A stretch of DNA of 64,000 bases from contig CAIPZV010000046.1 in assembly GCA_903869595.1 (NCBI GenBank), forward strand, positions 1 to 64,000, in the 5' to 3' direction. This DNA comes from an uncultured beta proteobacterium. GTDB taxonomy: Bacteria; Pseudomonadota; Gammaproteobacteria; Burkholderiales; Burkholderiaceae_C. The notes beneath the pieces were generated by a model, which was given only the letters and a program-made list of their open reading frames with translations, did not search any database and was not told where the DNA came from. Position 1 is the stretch's first letter. Each line of letters starts with the position of its first letter. A program made the translations under genes and the position numbers. Positions 1-9,369 of this stretch are shown one piece after another.

Positions 1-98
1 CTGGAAGGCTGCGCTGAATCGGTTTAGTATTGAGTTTGAGGACCGGGTCCCTCAGCAATGACCCTTAACTCCGTTTACACAAAAATTCGGACACCCTC
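1..98 (+). mobile_element. 3' end of an IS256-family insertion sequence (partial)
   Basis: The first bases encode the last residues of a transposase and are followed by an AT-rich stretch ending in ACACAAAAATTCGGACACCC (79-98 region). This resembles the terminal inverted repeats of IS256/Mutator elements, which usually contain ACACAAAAT and GACA. The element begins before the window, so the left end and target duplication cannot be seen. The right boundary near position 98 is an estimate. It lies about 17 bases from the stop codon of the convergent ABC ATPase gene. Confidence 0.6.
2..61 (+). CDS. Transposase C-terminus, IS256 family (5' truncated by window edge)
   Basis: An open frame enters from the window edge and ends at TGA 59-61. 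It encodes WKAALNRFSIEFEDRVPQQ. Transposases of the IS256/Mutator family characteristically end with a tryptophan, an asparagine, and a phenylalanine-rich F-I-x-F-E-D-R segment, which matches. Only 19 residues are present, so the catalytic DDE residues are outside the window and function cannot be judged. Confidence 0.6.
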   Translation, partial: WKAALNRFSIEFEDRVPQQ

Positions 99-114
99 AT
101 AGCTGGGCGCAAAC

Positions 115-771
115 TCAGGTACGAGTTGCATGCGCACCCTCGCTGCTAAGCCTCGCCACCCTGTCTGCCCCCTTTGTGGCAGCCTGCGAATGCGTTACCA
201 AAACCAAGGCAGCACCGTGTTGCCGGGTTTGGGCGATCAGGGCGTCCATGACCAAGGTGGCGGTGTCCGGGTCCAGGTTGCCAGTTGGCTCATCGGCCAA
301 TAGCAAGGCCGGGCGGTGTACCAGAGCACGGGCAATCGCGACGCGTTGCAGTTGCCCGCCGCTCAGGGTTTGCGGCAGACGCGCACCCATGTCGCCCAGG
401 CCCACGGCATCCAACATGGCTTGTACGCGCTGTGGGTCGGGCGTGCCTAGCAGCAGCAAGGGTAGGCCTACGTTTTGCGCCACGTCCAAGTGTGGCAGCA
501 CATGAAAGGCCTGGAATACAAAGCCAATGTGCTGGCGCCGCACGGCCGCCAGCGCGGTGTCGCTGAGTTCGCCCAGGTCTTGGCCTTGCAGCAGTACGCG
601 GCCACTGTCCCAAGTGTCTAATCCGGCCATGCAATTGAGCAAGGTGGATTTGCCCACGCCCGAATCGCCCATGATGGCGACAAATTCGCCCGCGCCTACG
701 GTAAGCGACACATCACGAAACACCGGTTTGTCGCCGTAGCTTTTGCACAGCGATTCAATGTGCAGGGTCAT
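115..771 (-). CDS. ABC transporter ATP-binding protein, LolD/MacB-like
   Basis: This 218-residue ATPase subunit should couple ATP hydrolysis to a membrane permease of the LolCDE/MacB/FtsEX class. Visible motifs are Walker A GDSGVGKS (residues 35-42), the Q-loop at FVFQAF, signature LSGGQ (136-140), Walker B LLLADEPTGNLD (156 onward) and the switch histidine in VTHS (194). The LADEPTGNLD form is typical of this class. The expected permease gene would lie downstream, at positions below 115, but an insertion sequence occupies that place. The partner is therefore displaced, lost or encoded elsewhere. The last 15 residues look unlike family members and may reflect the nearby insertion. Which substrate is moved is unknown. 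Confidence 0.85.
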   Translation of the reverse strand: MTLHIESLCKSYGDKPVFRDVSLTVGAGEFVAIMGDSGVGKSTLLNCMAGLDTWDSGRVLLQGQDLGELSDTALAAVRRQHIGFVFQAFHVLPHLDVAQNVGLPLLLLGTPDPQRVQAMLDAVGLGDMGARLPQTLSGGQLQRVAIARALVHRPALLLADEPTGNLDPDTATLVMDALIAQTRQHGAALVLVTHSQAATKGADRVARLSSEGAHATRT

Positions 772-947
772 AAAGCAGTTCGTTGTAAAGACAATGGAGC
801 TAGGGGTGTGGCGTGCATATCAGCAGTGCATACACCTGCGGGAGCAGGTAAATGCCAAAGCCGCGAAAGACACTGCAAGCGCCGCACGCCCATCCGCAGA
901 GCGCAGGCCTTGCGGCATGCCCGGCCCAATTGCTGTACGCTGGTGGC

Positions 948-1925
948 TCATACGGTAGCCGCTCTCACCAAGCGCCGGGCCGTGCGCAGGGTGGTGGCCA
1001 GCGCATCGGCGTGGTCGCAAGCAATCACATGGCGCTGGGGCATAGCGCGCAACCAGGTAATCTGGCGCTTGGCCAATTGGCGCGTAGCAAAAATACCTTT
1101 ATCGCGCAGTTGCGCTGCGGGTGATAGGCCGTCCAGCACCTCCCATACCTGGCGGTAGCCCACGCATCGCATGGCAGGCAACGCGGCATGCAAATCGCCG
1201 CGTGCGCGCAGGCCTTGCACTTCTTGCACCAGGCCTTGCGCCAGCATGGCGTCAAAGCGCTGGGCGATGCGTGCATGCAGCCAGGCGCGGTCTTGCGGCT
1301 CTAGCGAAATTAGCGGTGCTTGGGGATTGGCTTGGCCTTTAGCTGTTGCGCCGACCAGGTCGGAGGTTTGGCTGCGCAATTGCAAATGCGAAAGCGGCAC
1401 GCCCGCGCTACGCCACACCTCCAGGGCGCGGCCAATGCGTTGGCTGTCGGCTGGGGCCAGGCGCGCGGCGGTGGTCGGGTCCACATGCGCAAGTTGGGCA
1501 TGCAGGGCGGGCCAGCCCAGGGCCCGGGCCTCTTGCTCAATCGCGGCGCGGATGGCCGGATCGGCTGCGGGCATGGCATCCAAGGGATCGAACAAGGCCT
1601 TGAAATACAACATGGTGCCGCCCACCAGCAAAGGCAACTTACCGCGCGCGTTGATGGCGCGAATCAGGCTGGCGGCGTCGCGCGCAAACTCGGCGGCGTT
1701 GTAGGCGTGCAGCGGGTCGCGGATATTGATTAAGTGGTGCGGTACCGCCGCCAGTTCATGCGCTGCCGGTTTGGCTGTGCCAATGTCCATGCCTTGATAG
1801 ACCAGGGCCGAATCGACGCTGATGATTTCGCAATCGAATTCGCGTGCAATCGCCAAGGCCGCCGCTGTCTTGCCCGCAGCGGTAGGACCGGCAATGGAGA
1901 GGTAAAACGGCAGCGGGTCTTGCAT
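948..1925 (-). CDS. miaA: tRNA dimethylallyltransferase
   Basis: MiaA transfers a dimethylallyl group to N6 of adenosine 37 in tRNAs that read codons starting with U. The 325-residue product starts [20 protein letters not shown], with the P-loop GPTAAGKT near residue 13. It continues with [19 protein letters not shown] and [13 protein letters not shown], then GYRQVWE and the [12 protein letters not shown] segment, all family hallmarks. The open frame extends 90 codons upstream into the MATE gene, but the family begins just before the P-loop, so ATG 1925 is chosen. It is 14 bases downstream of the MATE gene, in a likely mutL-MATE-miaA operon; mutL-miaA linkage is common in proteobacteria. Confidence 0.95.
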   Translation of the reverse strand: MQDPLPFYLSIAGPTAAGKTAAALAIAREFDCEIISVDSALVYQGMDIGTAKPAAHELAAVPHHLINIRDPLHAYNAAEFARDAASLIRAINARGKLPLLVGGTMLYFKALFDPLDAMPAADPAIRAAIEQEARALGWPALHAQLAHVDPTTAARLAPADSQRIGRALEVWRSAGVPLSHLQLRSQTSDLVGATAKGQANPQAPLISLEPQDRAWLHARIAQRFDAMLAQGLVQEVQGLRARGDLHAALPAMRCVGYRQVWEVLDGLSPAAQLRDKGIFATRQLAKRQITWLRAMPQRHVIACDHADALATTLRTARRLVRAATV

Positions 1926-1939
1926 GGGCGAGGTGTTGG

Positions 1940-3415
1940 TCAATGTACTTGTGGAGGGCTCGATGCCGACCCGGACGCGTCCGCTGCCAAAACACCGTCT
2001 ACGCCGCTCGCAGCATCGGCACAACGCTGATCGGCAATCACCTTGAGCATGACCAGCAAGCCCAGCGCGGCCACCATCAGGGCTACGACCAGTGCAATCC
2101 AAAAACCGGTGGCCTGCATAGCCGCGGCCGGGCGCCAAGGTGCCCAATCGGGCGCAACACCCAGCACATAGCCCAAAGGCAGGGACACCAGCCAAAAAGC
2201 CGTCAGGTGCAGCAGCATGGGCGCGCGCGTCACCTTATAGCCGCGTATCGCGCCGCTCAGCACCACTTGCGCCGAATCTGAAAACTGAAACACCGCCGCG
2301 AAAAACAAAAGCGGAATGGCCACTGCCAGCACCGCCGCGTCTTCGGTATAAAACTGCGCAATCTGCGCGCCGAAAACGCCGGTAAATAAAGCCGATGCCG
2401 TGGCAAACACCATGGCCGTGCCCAAACCCACCCAAGCGCGATAGCGCGCGCCTTGGGCATCGCCCGCGCCCAGCGACTGGCCCACGCGGGTCAGCACCGC
2501 CACGCTCAGGCTCATGGGCACCATGAACAGCAGCGACGCAAAATTCAACGCGATCTGATGCGCTGCCACCTGCGCGCTGCCAAAGCGTGCTACCAGCAGG
2601 GCGATCAAAGCAAACGCGCTGGTCTCTGCAAAAAATGTCAGTCCAATCGGCAGTCCCAATCGAAACAGTGCCACCTGCATAGGCCGCTGCGGCCATTCGA
2701 AATGCGTAAACGGATAGGTGGACCGGTGCGCCGCGCTGCGGCTAATCCATAGCAGCATGCCCAGCAAGTTGAACCACACCGACACCAGCGTAGCCCATGC
2801 ACAACCCAAACCGCCTATGGGCGCAAAGCCCAGATGCCCAAACACCAATACCCAACTGAGCAGCACATTGAGCGCCAGTGCCAGCAGCGCCACCACCATC
2901 ATGGGCTTGGTCTGGTTGATGCTGGCGCTGTAGCCGTAAAGCACACGGTAAGCGGCATAGGCTGGCAGGCCAAAACTGGTGATCAGTACAAAATTTTGCG
3001 CGACGAAGCGGGTGTGATCTTCTAGCGTCATCCACGCAAAAATGAGTTGCGTGGACTGCAACACCACCGTAGCAATCAGCCCCAGCAATAGGCTTTTCCA
3101 AAGCGCCTGGCGCACCACATGCGGCACTTGGGCCAACTGCTGCGCGCCCACATGATGCGCTACGGTTGGGTTGACCGACATCAAAAGGCCTATCAGCGTA
3201 ATGATGACGATATTCCACAAAGATACGCCCAGCGACACACCCGCCAAGTCTTGCGCCGACACATGGCCAGACATCGCCACCGCCGCTACCGACATACCGA
3301 TGTTGGCCAACTGCCCCACCAAAATCGGCCAGGCCAAAGCCCATAGCGCACGCACTTCGTCGCGAAAAACAGGTTGGGAGGGCGGGAGGGCCGGCGTGGC
3401 CAATGGTGGATGCAT
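1940..3415 (-). CDS. MATE-family multidrug/Na+ or H+ antiporter (NorM-like)
   Basis: A 491-residue polytopic membrane protein with about twelve hydrophobic segments. The N-terminal [20 protein letters not shown] and the internal [20 protein letters not shown] are the paired MatE-domain starts. Such exporters expel cationic drugs or metabolites in exchange for Na+ or H+. The gene lies between mutL (16-base gap) and miaA (14-base gap) on the same strand, so co-transcription is likely. The hydrophilic C-terminal tail of about 25 residues ([19 protein letters not shown]) lies where the open miaA frame overlaps. Substrate cannot be read from sequence. Confidence 0.9.
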   Translation of the reverse strand: MHPPLATPALPPSQPVFRDEVRALWALAWPILVGQLANIGMSVAAVAMSGHVSAQDLAGVSLGVSLWNIVIITLIGLLMSVNPTVAHHVGAQQLAQVPHVVRQALWKSLLLGLIATVVLQSTQLIFAWMTLEDHTRFVAQNFVLITSFGLPAYAAYRVLYGYSASINQTKPMMVVALLALALNVLLSWVLVFGHLGFAPIGGLGCAWATLVSVWFNLLGMLLWISRSAAHRSTYPFTHFEWPQRPMQVALFRLGLPIGLTFFAETSAFALIALLVARFGSAQVAAHQIALNFASLLFMVPMSLSVAVLTRVGQSLGAGDAQGARYRAWVGLGTAMVFATASALFTGVFGAQIAQFYTEDAAVLAVAIPLLFFAAVFQFSDSAQVVLSGAIRGYKVTRAPMLLHLTAFWLVSLPLGYVLGVAPDWAPWRPAAAMQATGFWIALVVALMVAALGLLVMLKVIADQRCADAASGVDGVLAADASGSASSPPQVH

Positions 3416-3431
3416 GCTCGGGGGATGCGCC

Positions 3432-5552
3432 TTAGCGTCCGCGCATAAACCACTTGTCCAGCTCCGCCACGCTGATCTGCCGCCAGGTGGGGCGGCCGTG
3501 GTTGCATTGGTCGCTGCGCTCGGTGTGTTCCATTTGGCGTAACAAGGCGTTCATCTCGTCGATGGTCAGGCGCCGGTTGGCGCGCACTGCGCCGTGGCAG
3601 GCCATGGTGGACAAAATTTCATCTTCGGCCCGCGCTAGTACGGTGCTGGCGTCGTGCTGCGCCAGTTCGGCCAGCACGCTGCGCGCCAGGGCTACGGCGT
3701 CGCCCTGGGCCAGCGTGGTGGGTACGGCGCGAACCGCCAGCGTCGTGGGCGAGAAGGCACTGACTTCCAGACCCAGCGCATGCAAGGTGTCGGCATGCGC
3801 TTCGGCGGTGGCAGTTTCTTCGGCGGTGGCGGCAAAGGTGGCGGGAATCAGCAGGGGTTGGCTGGCCATGGACTTGACTTGCGCAGTATCTGTTTGGCGG
3901 GCATTCAATTGCGTTTTGAGACGCTCATACACAATGCGCTCGTGCGCGGCATGCATATCGACCACGATCAGGCCTTGCGCGTTTTCGGCCAGTATGTAGA
4001 TGCCTTGCAACTGCGCCAGCGCGCGGCCCAGCGGCCAGTCTTGCGCGTCCGTATGCGTTGCTTCCCGCGCCTGGTAGGCCGCGTCAGAATACGGCGCATC
4101 CCCTGCGCTTTGTGTTGTCCATGCGTTGGGGTCTGCGCCCTGCGTTTCAAAGGCGCTGGTATGGCTCGAAGTACCCGATGCGTTTTGCCACAAAGCACTT
4201 ACGTCGCTGACGCGGTGCCCCACGTTCTCATGGGGCGCAAACGCCATGCCTTGTTGGCGCATCAACAAAGGGAAATTCGGTGATGCCGTAGCCCCCGGCG
4301 CGCTGCGACCGCTTGCCGCGCTGTAGGCGTTTTGGCTGCTAGCTATAAACCCCGCATCGGGCTTGAGCAAACTGCCCCAAGCGCTATCGCCGGCCGCTTG
4401 CGCCACCTCGCCGACAGCGCGGCCAGCGCGCGGCAGCGCCAGTGCTTCTTCGGCGGCGTGGCGCACCGCTTGGTGCACTTCGCGGCTGTCCCGAAAGCGC
4501 ACTTCGATTTTGGTGGGATGCACATTCACGTCCACGCGCGTCGGGTCCATGTCCAGGTAAAGCGCATACACCGGTTGGCGCTGCCCGTGCAGCACGTCTT
4601 CGTAGGCGCTGCGCGCGGCGTGGGTGAGCACTTTGTCGCGCACAAAGCGGCCATTGACGTAGCAAAACTGCTGGTCGGCGCGCGCGCGGGCGGCGTCCGG
4701 TATGCCGACGCGGCCCCATACCCGCATGCTGCGCGCGCCCCGGCCGCTAGGGTCTTGCGGGCCGGGGGCGCTGCGCCAATCGACGGCTATCGATTGCGCT
4801 AAAAAATCACTACCCAATACATCGGCCAGGCGCCTATCCAGCGCGGCGCGTTGGCTGGCCCGAAGCGCATCGGTGCCATCCGCTTCGCCCGCTGCGCCAT
4901 CCGATGCGCGCAAGTTCAGCGCGCTATCGCTATGCGCACGCCATTGCTCCACCAGCTTGCCTTCGTGCCAAATCGCAAAACCCACATCGGGCCGCGCCAG
5001 CGCGTGGCGGCGCACGGCTTCTATGCAATGGGCTAATTCGGTGGCATCCGTTTTTAAAAATTTACGCCGCGCCGGGGTGCTGTAAAACAATTCTTTCACT
5101 TCCACCGTGGTGCCGGTTTCGCGGGCCACGGGGCGCAATTCGCCGCTGCGCCCGTCCAGCAAAAAGGCTTGCGATTGGCCCATCGCGCGCGACAAGATGG
5201 CGCAGTCCGCAATCGCGTTAATAGCGGCCAGCGCCTCGCCCCGAAAGCCCATGGTGGCCACCGATTCCAGGTCTTGCAAATTACCGATCTTGCTGGTGGC
5301 GTGGCGCTCAAAAGCCAGCGGCAATTCGGCCCGCTCTATGCCCATGCCATCGTCTTCCACGGCAATCAGGCGTACGCCGCCGGCCAGCAAGCGCACCGTC
5401 ACCTGGCGCGCTCCCGCATCAAGCGCGTTGTCCACCAATTCACGCACTACAGAAGCCGGGCGCTCTACCACTTCACCGGCCGCAATCTGGCTGATCAAGG
5501 TGTCGGGCAGAGGCCGTATGGGCTTGCGGGGGCTGGGGTTGGGGGCGTTCAC
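3432..5552 (-). CDS. mutL: DNA mismatch repair protein MutL, endonuclease-type
   Basis: MutL links mismatch recognition by MutS to strand removal. The 706-residue protein has the GHKL ATPase N-terminus: ISQIAAGEVVERP from residue 20, DNALDAG at 41-47, DDGMGI and GFRGEAL around 102. A variable Ala/Ser-rich linker spans about 370-505. The C-terminal dimerisation domain carries DMHAAHERIVYE from residue 532, which fits the D-x-H-A-x2-E-x4-E metal-binding nuclease motif. It also carries ACHGAVRA (651-658) and CNHGRP (683-688). E. coli MutL lacks these, so this MutL probably nicks DNA itself. mutS is 10 kb away. Confidence 0.95.
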   Translation of the reverse strand: MNAPNPSPRKPIRPLPDTLISQIAAGEVVERPASVVRELVDNALDAGARQVTVRLLAGGVRLIAVEDDGMGIERAELPLAFERHATSKIGNLQDLESVATMGFRGEALAAINAIADCAILSRAMGQSQAFLLDGRSGELRPVARETGTTVEVKELFYSTPARRKFLKTDATELAHCIEAVRRHALARPDVGFAIWHEGKLVEQWRAHSDSALNLRASDGAAGEADGTDALRASQRAALDRRLADVLGSDFLAQSIAVDWRSAPGPQDPSGRGARSMRVWGRVGIPDAARARADQQFCYVNGRFVRDKVLTHAARSAYEDVLHGQRQPVYALYLDMDPTRVDVNVHPTKIEVRFRDSREVHQAVRHAAEEALALPRAGRAVGEVAQAAGDSAWGSLLKPDAGFIASSQNAYSAASGRSAPGATASPNFPLLMRQQGMAFAPHENVGHRVSDVSALWQNASGTSSHTSAFETQGADPNAWTTQSAGDAPYSDAAYQAREATHTDAQDWPLGRALAQLQGIYILAENAQGLIVVDMHAAHERIVYERLKTQLNARQTDTAQVKSMASQPLLIPATFAATAEETATAEAHADTLHALGLEVSAFSPTTLAVRAVPTTLAQGDAVALARSVLAELAQHDASTVLARAEDEILSTMACHGAVRANRRLTIDEMNALLRQMEHTERSDQCNHGRPTWRQISVAELDKWFMRGR

Positions 5553-5592
5553 GCGGAGATTGTAGGTGGGGGGTGGCGGCGATAATGCCCGA

Positions 5593-6261
5593 ATGGAACT
5601 TGCCGCTACCTTGCTCGACTTTGTCTTACACGTTGACCGTTACTTGGAAATGTTTGTCAGCAACTACGGCCTGTGGGTGTATGCGCTGCTGTTTCTGATC
5701 ATCTTTGTGGAGACCGGTCTGGTCGTCATGCCCTTTTTACCCGGCGATTCGCTGCTATTTGTGGTGGGTGCCATGTGTGGCGTGGGCTTGATGGATTACC
5801 ACATCGTCGTGCCTTTGCTTTTGGCGGCGGCGGTACTGGGCAACCAGACCAATTACACGATAGGACGCTACTTTGGCGCGCGGGTGTTTCAGTGGGAGAA
5901 CTCGCGCTTCTTTAACAAAGCCGCCTTCGACCAAGCACATGCGTTTTACGAACGCTACGGCGGCATCACCTTGGTGGCTGCGCGCTTCATGCCTTTTGCG
6001 CGCACCTTCGCGCCTTTTGTGGGTGGCGTGGCGCACATGACGCGCGCTAAGTTCACTTTCTACGATGTGCTGGGAGGCTTCCTCTGGGTCGTCGGCATCG
6101 TGACCGTCGGCTATTTCTTTGGCAACCTTCCCTGGGTCAAGCAGCATTTAGACAAAATCATTTGGGCGCTGATTTTTGTGCCGGGCTTGTTGGTGCTGGT
6201 GGGGAGTTGGCGGGCGCGGCGTAATGCGGTGGTGCCGAATGCGCAGCAAGTTAATTCCTAA
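5593..6261 (+). CDS. DedA-family integral membrane protein
   Basis: A 222-residue inner-membrane protein of the DedA/SNARE-associated (VTT) family, whose members act in envelope homeostasis and phospholipid-carrier transport. Hallmarks are the re-entrant-loop motif ETGLVVMPFLPGDSLLF near residues 40-56 and the second motif AARFMPFARTFAPFVGG with its essential arginines, plus a C-terminal membrane pair. ATG 5593 is preferred over an in-frame GTG at 5566, which only adds a glycine-rich stretch. No strong ribosome-binding site is visible for either. It is divergent from mutL with a 40-base gap and overlaps the convergent MFS gene by 4 bases at its stop. Confidence 0.9.
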   Translation: MELAATLLDFVLHVDRYLEMFVSNYGLWVYALLFLIIFVETGLVVMPFLPGDSLLFVVGAMCGVGLMDYHIVVPLLLAAAVLGNQTNYTIGRYFGARVFQWENSRFFNKAAFDQAHAFYERYGGITLVAARFMPFARTFAPFVGGVAHMTRAKFTFYDVLGGFLWVVGIVTVGYFFGNLPWVKQHLDKIIWALIFVPGLLVLVGSWRARRNAVVPNAQQVNS

Positions 6262-7535
6262 GCCCGCGCCAGCGCCACATCCACCGCCTGCCGACTGGCC
6301 CACCAGCTCACCAACATGGCAGCCAGCAGGGCGGCCAGGCCAAACCAGTGCAGGTCTAGCATGCGGCCTTGGGCAATCAGCCAGCCGCCGCTGGCAGCGC
6401 CCATGGCCTGACCGGCGTACATGGCCGAGCTATTGAGCGCTATCGAGGCCGAGGCCAGCGCAGGCGCGATGCCCGCCAAGCGTGCCTGCTGCGCGGAGTT
6501 GGAGGCAAAGCAGCCCAGGCCCCAGGGCAGGACGATAAGAGCGGCCAGTAGCACGTTGGTGGCCAGCGGCCATAGCAGCAGGCTCAGCGCCATGGCGCCT
6601 ACGCTCCACATGACGGCACGCGGCGCGCCGGTGCGGTCGATATTGCGCGACATCAGCATATTGCCGACAAAACCAAAGGCACCAAACCAGGCAAACAAGA
6701 GGCTGAGTTCGGTGGCGCTAAATTGCAATTGCTGCTTGAAGTAAGGCGCGAAATACGAAAACAACACAAACTGCCCGGCGGCAAACAGAACGGTCACGGC
6801 CACGCACAACATCAGCGCTGGCGAGCGCAGGGTTTGGCCCCAAGCCGCGCGCGACAGCGCGGGCGGGCGCACCCCATCAGGCATGCTGCGCCACACCCAG
6901 GCGGCGCTGATGACGCTGAGCAAGGCTATCGACCCGAAAGCCACGCGCCAGCCCAGCGTGCCGCCTATCCAAGCCCCCAAGGGCGTGCCCACCACCGAGG
7001 CCACCGACCAGCCCATAAACACAAAAGTAATGGCGCGTCCGCGCTGCGCAGGTGTGACAAGCAAGTTGATGCACGAGGCCGCCTGGGGCGTGAAGATGGC
7101 CGGTGCAATCGCGGCCAGCACGCGCACGGCCATCAGCGAGCCAAAGTCCGGCATACAGGCGCTGGCCAGCAAAAACACGCCGTACCACAGCAAAGCCAAG
7201 GCCAGCAGGCGACGCCTATCCCAACCAGCCACCAGCGTGGCGCAAAGGGGTGCGCCTATGCACATCACCACCGCCGCAGCGGTAATCAACTGCCCGGCCA
7301 CCGGCACCGAGACCTGCAAATTGCTGCTGATGTCATTGAGCGTGCCTGGCACCACCATGACGCCGGTACCGATCACAAAATTGCCGAACAGCAGCGGCCA
7401 CAGGACACGCGGCAGCGGCGCGCTGGCGCTTAGCTCAGACATCGGGGAAGTGCTCGCGCTTGGTTCAGGCGGCGTGGTTGAGCCTGCGCCAGGTTCAGCT
7501 TGCAGTGGCGCGTCCGCAGTGCGCTCAGGCGGCAT
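6258..7535 (-). CDS. Major facilitator superfamily transporter
   Basis: A 425-residue MFS protein with about twelve membrane segments. The loop after the second segment reads AGWDRRRLLAL, a version of the conserved MFS loop 2-3 motif. The region VFMGWSVASVVGTPLGAWIGG is typical of drug or sugar-efflux (AraJ/YdhP-like) members. ATG 7535 overlaps the end of the upstream cupin gene by 11 bases. An alternative ATG at 7442 would remove 31 Pro/Ser-rich residues and leave about 10 residues before the first membrane segment; neither has a clear ribosome-binding site. Likely the last gene of an oxidoreductase-cupin-MFS operon. Substrate unknown. Confidence 0.85.
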   Translation of the reverse strand: MPPERTADAPLQAEPGAGSTTPPEPSASTSPMSELSASAPLPRVLWPLLFGNFVIGTGVMVVPGTLNDISSNLQVSVPVAGQLITAAAVVMCIGAPLCATLVAGWDRRRLLALALLWYGVFLLASACMPDFGSLMAVRVLAAIAPAIFTPQAASCINLLVTPAQRGRAITFVFMGWSVASVVGTPLGAWIGGTLGWRVAFGSIALLSVISAAWVWRSMPDGVRPPALSRAAWGQTLRSPALMLCVAVTVLFAAGQFVLFSYFAPYFKQQLQFSATELSLLFAWFGAFGFVGNMLMSRNIDRTGAPRAVMWSVGAMALSLLLWPLATNVLLAALIVLPWGLGCFASNSAQQARLAGIAPALASASIALNSSAMYAGQAMGAASGGWLIAQGRMLDLHWFGLAALLAAMLVSWWASRQAVDVALARA

Positions 7536-7884
7536 CGTGGTGCATCACATAGAGCTTGCGCGTGGTGGCGTGCAGTTCCCACTCGCCGCGCCAACCCTTG
7601 GGCAGCACCAACACTTCACCGGCGCGTACCTCTTGCGCGCGGCCTTCGGGGCCGTGCAGGGTCACGTGGCCCGAAACAATATGGCAGGTCTCGGACATGG
7701 TGTCGCGCACGGCGGTAAAACGACCGGGCGTGCATTCCCACACGCCTATTTCCATCAGCCCATCATTCGATTTGAAGAGCGCGACCGAGGCTTCAAACTG
7801 ATTGCCCGTCAGCGTAGTGGGCTTGGGACGAGGTGCGCCCAGGTCTATGGTGGACAGGTGTGCAAAAGTTTGGAAATGGGTCAT
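7525..7884 (-). CDS. Small cupin-domain protein
   Basis: A 119-residue single-domain cupin. The segment GVWECTPGRFTAVRDTMSE followed by HIVSGHVTLHGPEG and VLPKGWRGEW is the DUF861/EutQ-like cupin_3 pattern; such proteins usually accompany FAD oxidoreductases of amine or amino-acid catabolism. ATG 7884 is chosen because CGGAGA precedes it at good spacing; the open frame extends further upstream without a good start. It lies 41 bases after the oxidoreductase gene and overlaps the MFS gene. Whether it is an enzyme or a ligand-binding protein is not known. Confidence 0.85.
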   Translation of the reverse strand: MTHFQTFAHLSTIDLGAPRPKPTTLTGNQFEASVALFKSNDGLMEIGVWECTPGRFTAVRDTMSETCHIVSGHVTLHGPEGRAQEVRAGEVLVLPKGWRGEWELHATTRKLYVMHHDAA

Positions 7885-7925
7885 GCATTGTCTCCGAGGG
7901 AAAAAGCTTGCCGCGTCGTGGGTGC

Positions 7926-9311
7926 TTAGCGACCCGTGATTTTGTTGGCCATCGTCGCTATGCGCGAGGTGCGGGCCAGGCCACCAAACTCGCGCTTGTC
8001 GGCCCAATGGTAAAGCTGGTACATGGTGTGTATGCCCAGCCAGCGCAAAGGCTCGGGCTCCCAGGGCCGCACGCTTCGGTTGACCCAGGGCAGGCGGGTT
8101 AAATCCGTGTCTTTTTGCAGCAGTAAATCAGCCAGCGTGCGCCCCGCCAAGTTGGAGCTGGACACGCCTAGGCCAACATAGCCGCCAGCCCAGGCCATGC
8201 CGCTGGCGCGGTCCAGGCCCACGGTGGTGCACCAGTCGCGCGGCACGCCCAGCACACCGCACCATGCATGCTCCAGCTTTACACCGCGCGTTTGCGGAAA
8301 CCAGCGCAGCAACATGGCTTGCAAACCTTCGATGCTGGCCTGCTGCGTGATGCCTTTCACATCTGTGGCCGATCCAAAGCGGTAAGGCACCCCGCGCCCG
8401 CCCATGGCAATGCGGCCCTCGCGCGTGCGCTGCGCATAGCCATAGGTGTGCGCAGCGTCACCCAACAGCTCGTGCCCGCTCCAGCCTATCTCGTCCCACA
8501 GCTCAGCGGGCAGCGGCTCGGTCATCACCAGCGCGCTGTTCATCGGTATCCATTGGCGTTGAAGGCCCGGCAGCCCAGCGGTAAAGCCTTCGGTGGCGCG
8601 CACGATCAAGGGCGCACGCACCACGCCCTGCGCGGTTTGCACCCGGCCTTTTTCCAAACCTATCACCGCGCTTTGCTCGTAAATCGACACGCCCATGCGC
8701 TCCACCACATCGGCCAGCCCGCGCACCAGCTTGGCCGGTTGCACACGCGCCGTGCCGTGGTGCACCAGGCCGCCCATCACCTGGTCCACGCGGATGCGCG
8801 CACTTGCTTGAGCAGCGTTAATCAGGCTCACGCGGTCTTCGGGCACGTCCCATGCGCGCGCCTCGCGGTAGCTGGCTTGCACGCGTGCCCATTGCGCCGC
8901 GTTGGTGGCCACCCGCAGCGTGTCGGCGCGCACGATGTCGGCGTCTATGTTTTCGCGATGAGCCACGGCCAGCACTTCATCCACCGTGCCGTGCATCGCG
9001 GTCTCCATGGCGATGACCGCAGCGCGGCTGGAGCTTGCCAAGTATTTATCCCGCGACCAACCAAAGCCCCCGCTCAGCCAGCCACCATTGCGCCCCGAAG
9101 CACCAAAGCCGCAAAACTCTTTTTCCAAAATAGTGACGCGCAAATCCGGCTGCGCGCGCTTGAGGTAATACGCGGTCCACAAACCGGTATAGCCGCCCCC
9201 CACGATGCATACATCCGCATCCCGGTCACCCGGCAGCGCTGCGCGGTAAGCAGGCAAGCCGCCGATGTCGGCGTACCAGAAGGAGATGTTTCCGTTGGTG
9301 GGGTGGGGCAT
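7926..9311 (-). CDS. FAD-dependent oxidoreductase, DAO family (PuuB/OrdL-like)
   Basis: A 461-residue flavoprotein of the D-amino-acid oxidase fold. The Rossmann ADP-binding motif is DVCIVGGGYTGLWTAYYL at about residues 33-50. It is followed by EKEFCGFGASGRNGGWLSGG, the conserved segment of gamma-glutamylputrescine oxidase and related amine oxidases. The C-terminal GYVGLGVSSSNLAGRTLADL binds the flavin. It probably oxidises an amine or N-substituted amino acid to an aldehyde or keto acid. It is first in an operon with a cupin and an MFS transporter. Its first 18 codons and 15 upstream bases are repeated at 14355-14423, beyond the secretion island, so its native upstream region has been displaced. 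Confidence 0.88.
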   Translation of the reverse strand: MPHPTNGNISFWYADIGGLPAYRAALPGDRDADVCIVGGGYTGLWTAYYLKRAQPDLRVTILEKEFCGFGASGRNGGWLSGGFGWSRDKYLASSSRAAVIAMETAMHGTVDEVLAVAHRENIDADIVRADTLRVATNAAQWARVQASYREARAWDVPEDRVSLINAAQASARIRVDQVMGGLVHHGTARVQPAKLVRGLADVVERMGVSIYEQSAVIGLEKGRVQTAQGVVRAPLIVRATEGFTAGLPGLQRQWIPMNSALVMTEPLPAELWDEIGWSGHELLGDAAHTYGYAQRTREGRIAMGGRGVPYRFGSATDVKGITQQASIEGLQAMLLRWFPQTRGVKLEHAWCGVLGVPRDWCTTVGLDRASGMAWAGGYVGLGVSSSNLAGRTLADLLLQKDTDLTRLPWVNRSVRPWEPEPLRWLGIHTMYQLYHWADKREFGGLARTSRIATMANKITGR

Positions 9312-9326
9312 GGGCAGTAGCTTACT
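9258..9326. repeat. Left copy of 69-bp direct repeat flanking the secretion island
   Basis: Bases 9258-9326 match 14355-14423 at 68 of 69 positions, the one difference being G at 9267 versus A at 14364. The match covers codons 1-18 of the FAD oxidoreductase gene on the minus strand and 15 bases upstream of its start. A few further matching bases lie at 9252-9255. Here the repeat is joined to the intact gene body. The 5.03-kb interval between the copies holds the whole HlyD/C39 exporter cassette. Confidence 0.95.
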
Positions 9327-9369
9327 TGTGCGTAATTTTGCAACGTCCTAGGGTAAACCCCGTAACGCT

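Noticed and set aside
820..951. 43-codon minus-strand frame starting at ATGA overlapping the miaA stop
   Set aside because: ATGA overlap is suggestive, but the Arg/Cys-rich product has no recognisable features and no ribosome-binding site. I see no reason to prefer it over chance.
1926..2195. 90-codon N-terminal extension of MiaA
   Set aside because: Lies inside the MATE coding sequence, is Cys/Arg/Gly-rich and does not resemble MiaA; the family begins at ATG 1925.
6883..7929. 348-residue plus-strand frame opposite the MFS and cupin genes
   Set aside because: Antisense shadow of two real genes.
8268..9320. 350-residue plus-strand frame opposite the FAD oxidoreductase
   Set aside because: Antisense shadow; His/Arg-rich translation without structure-like pattern.
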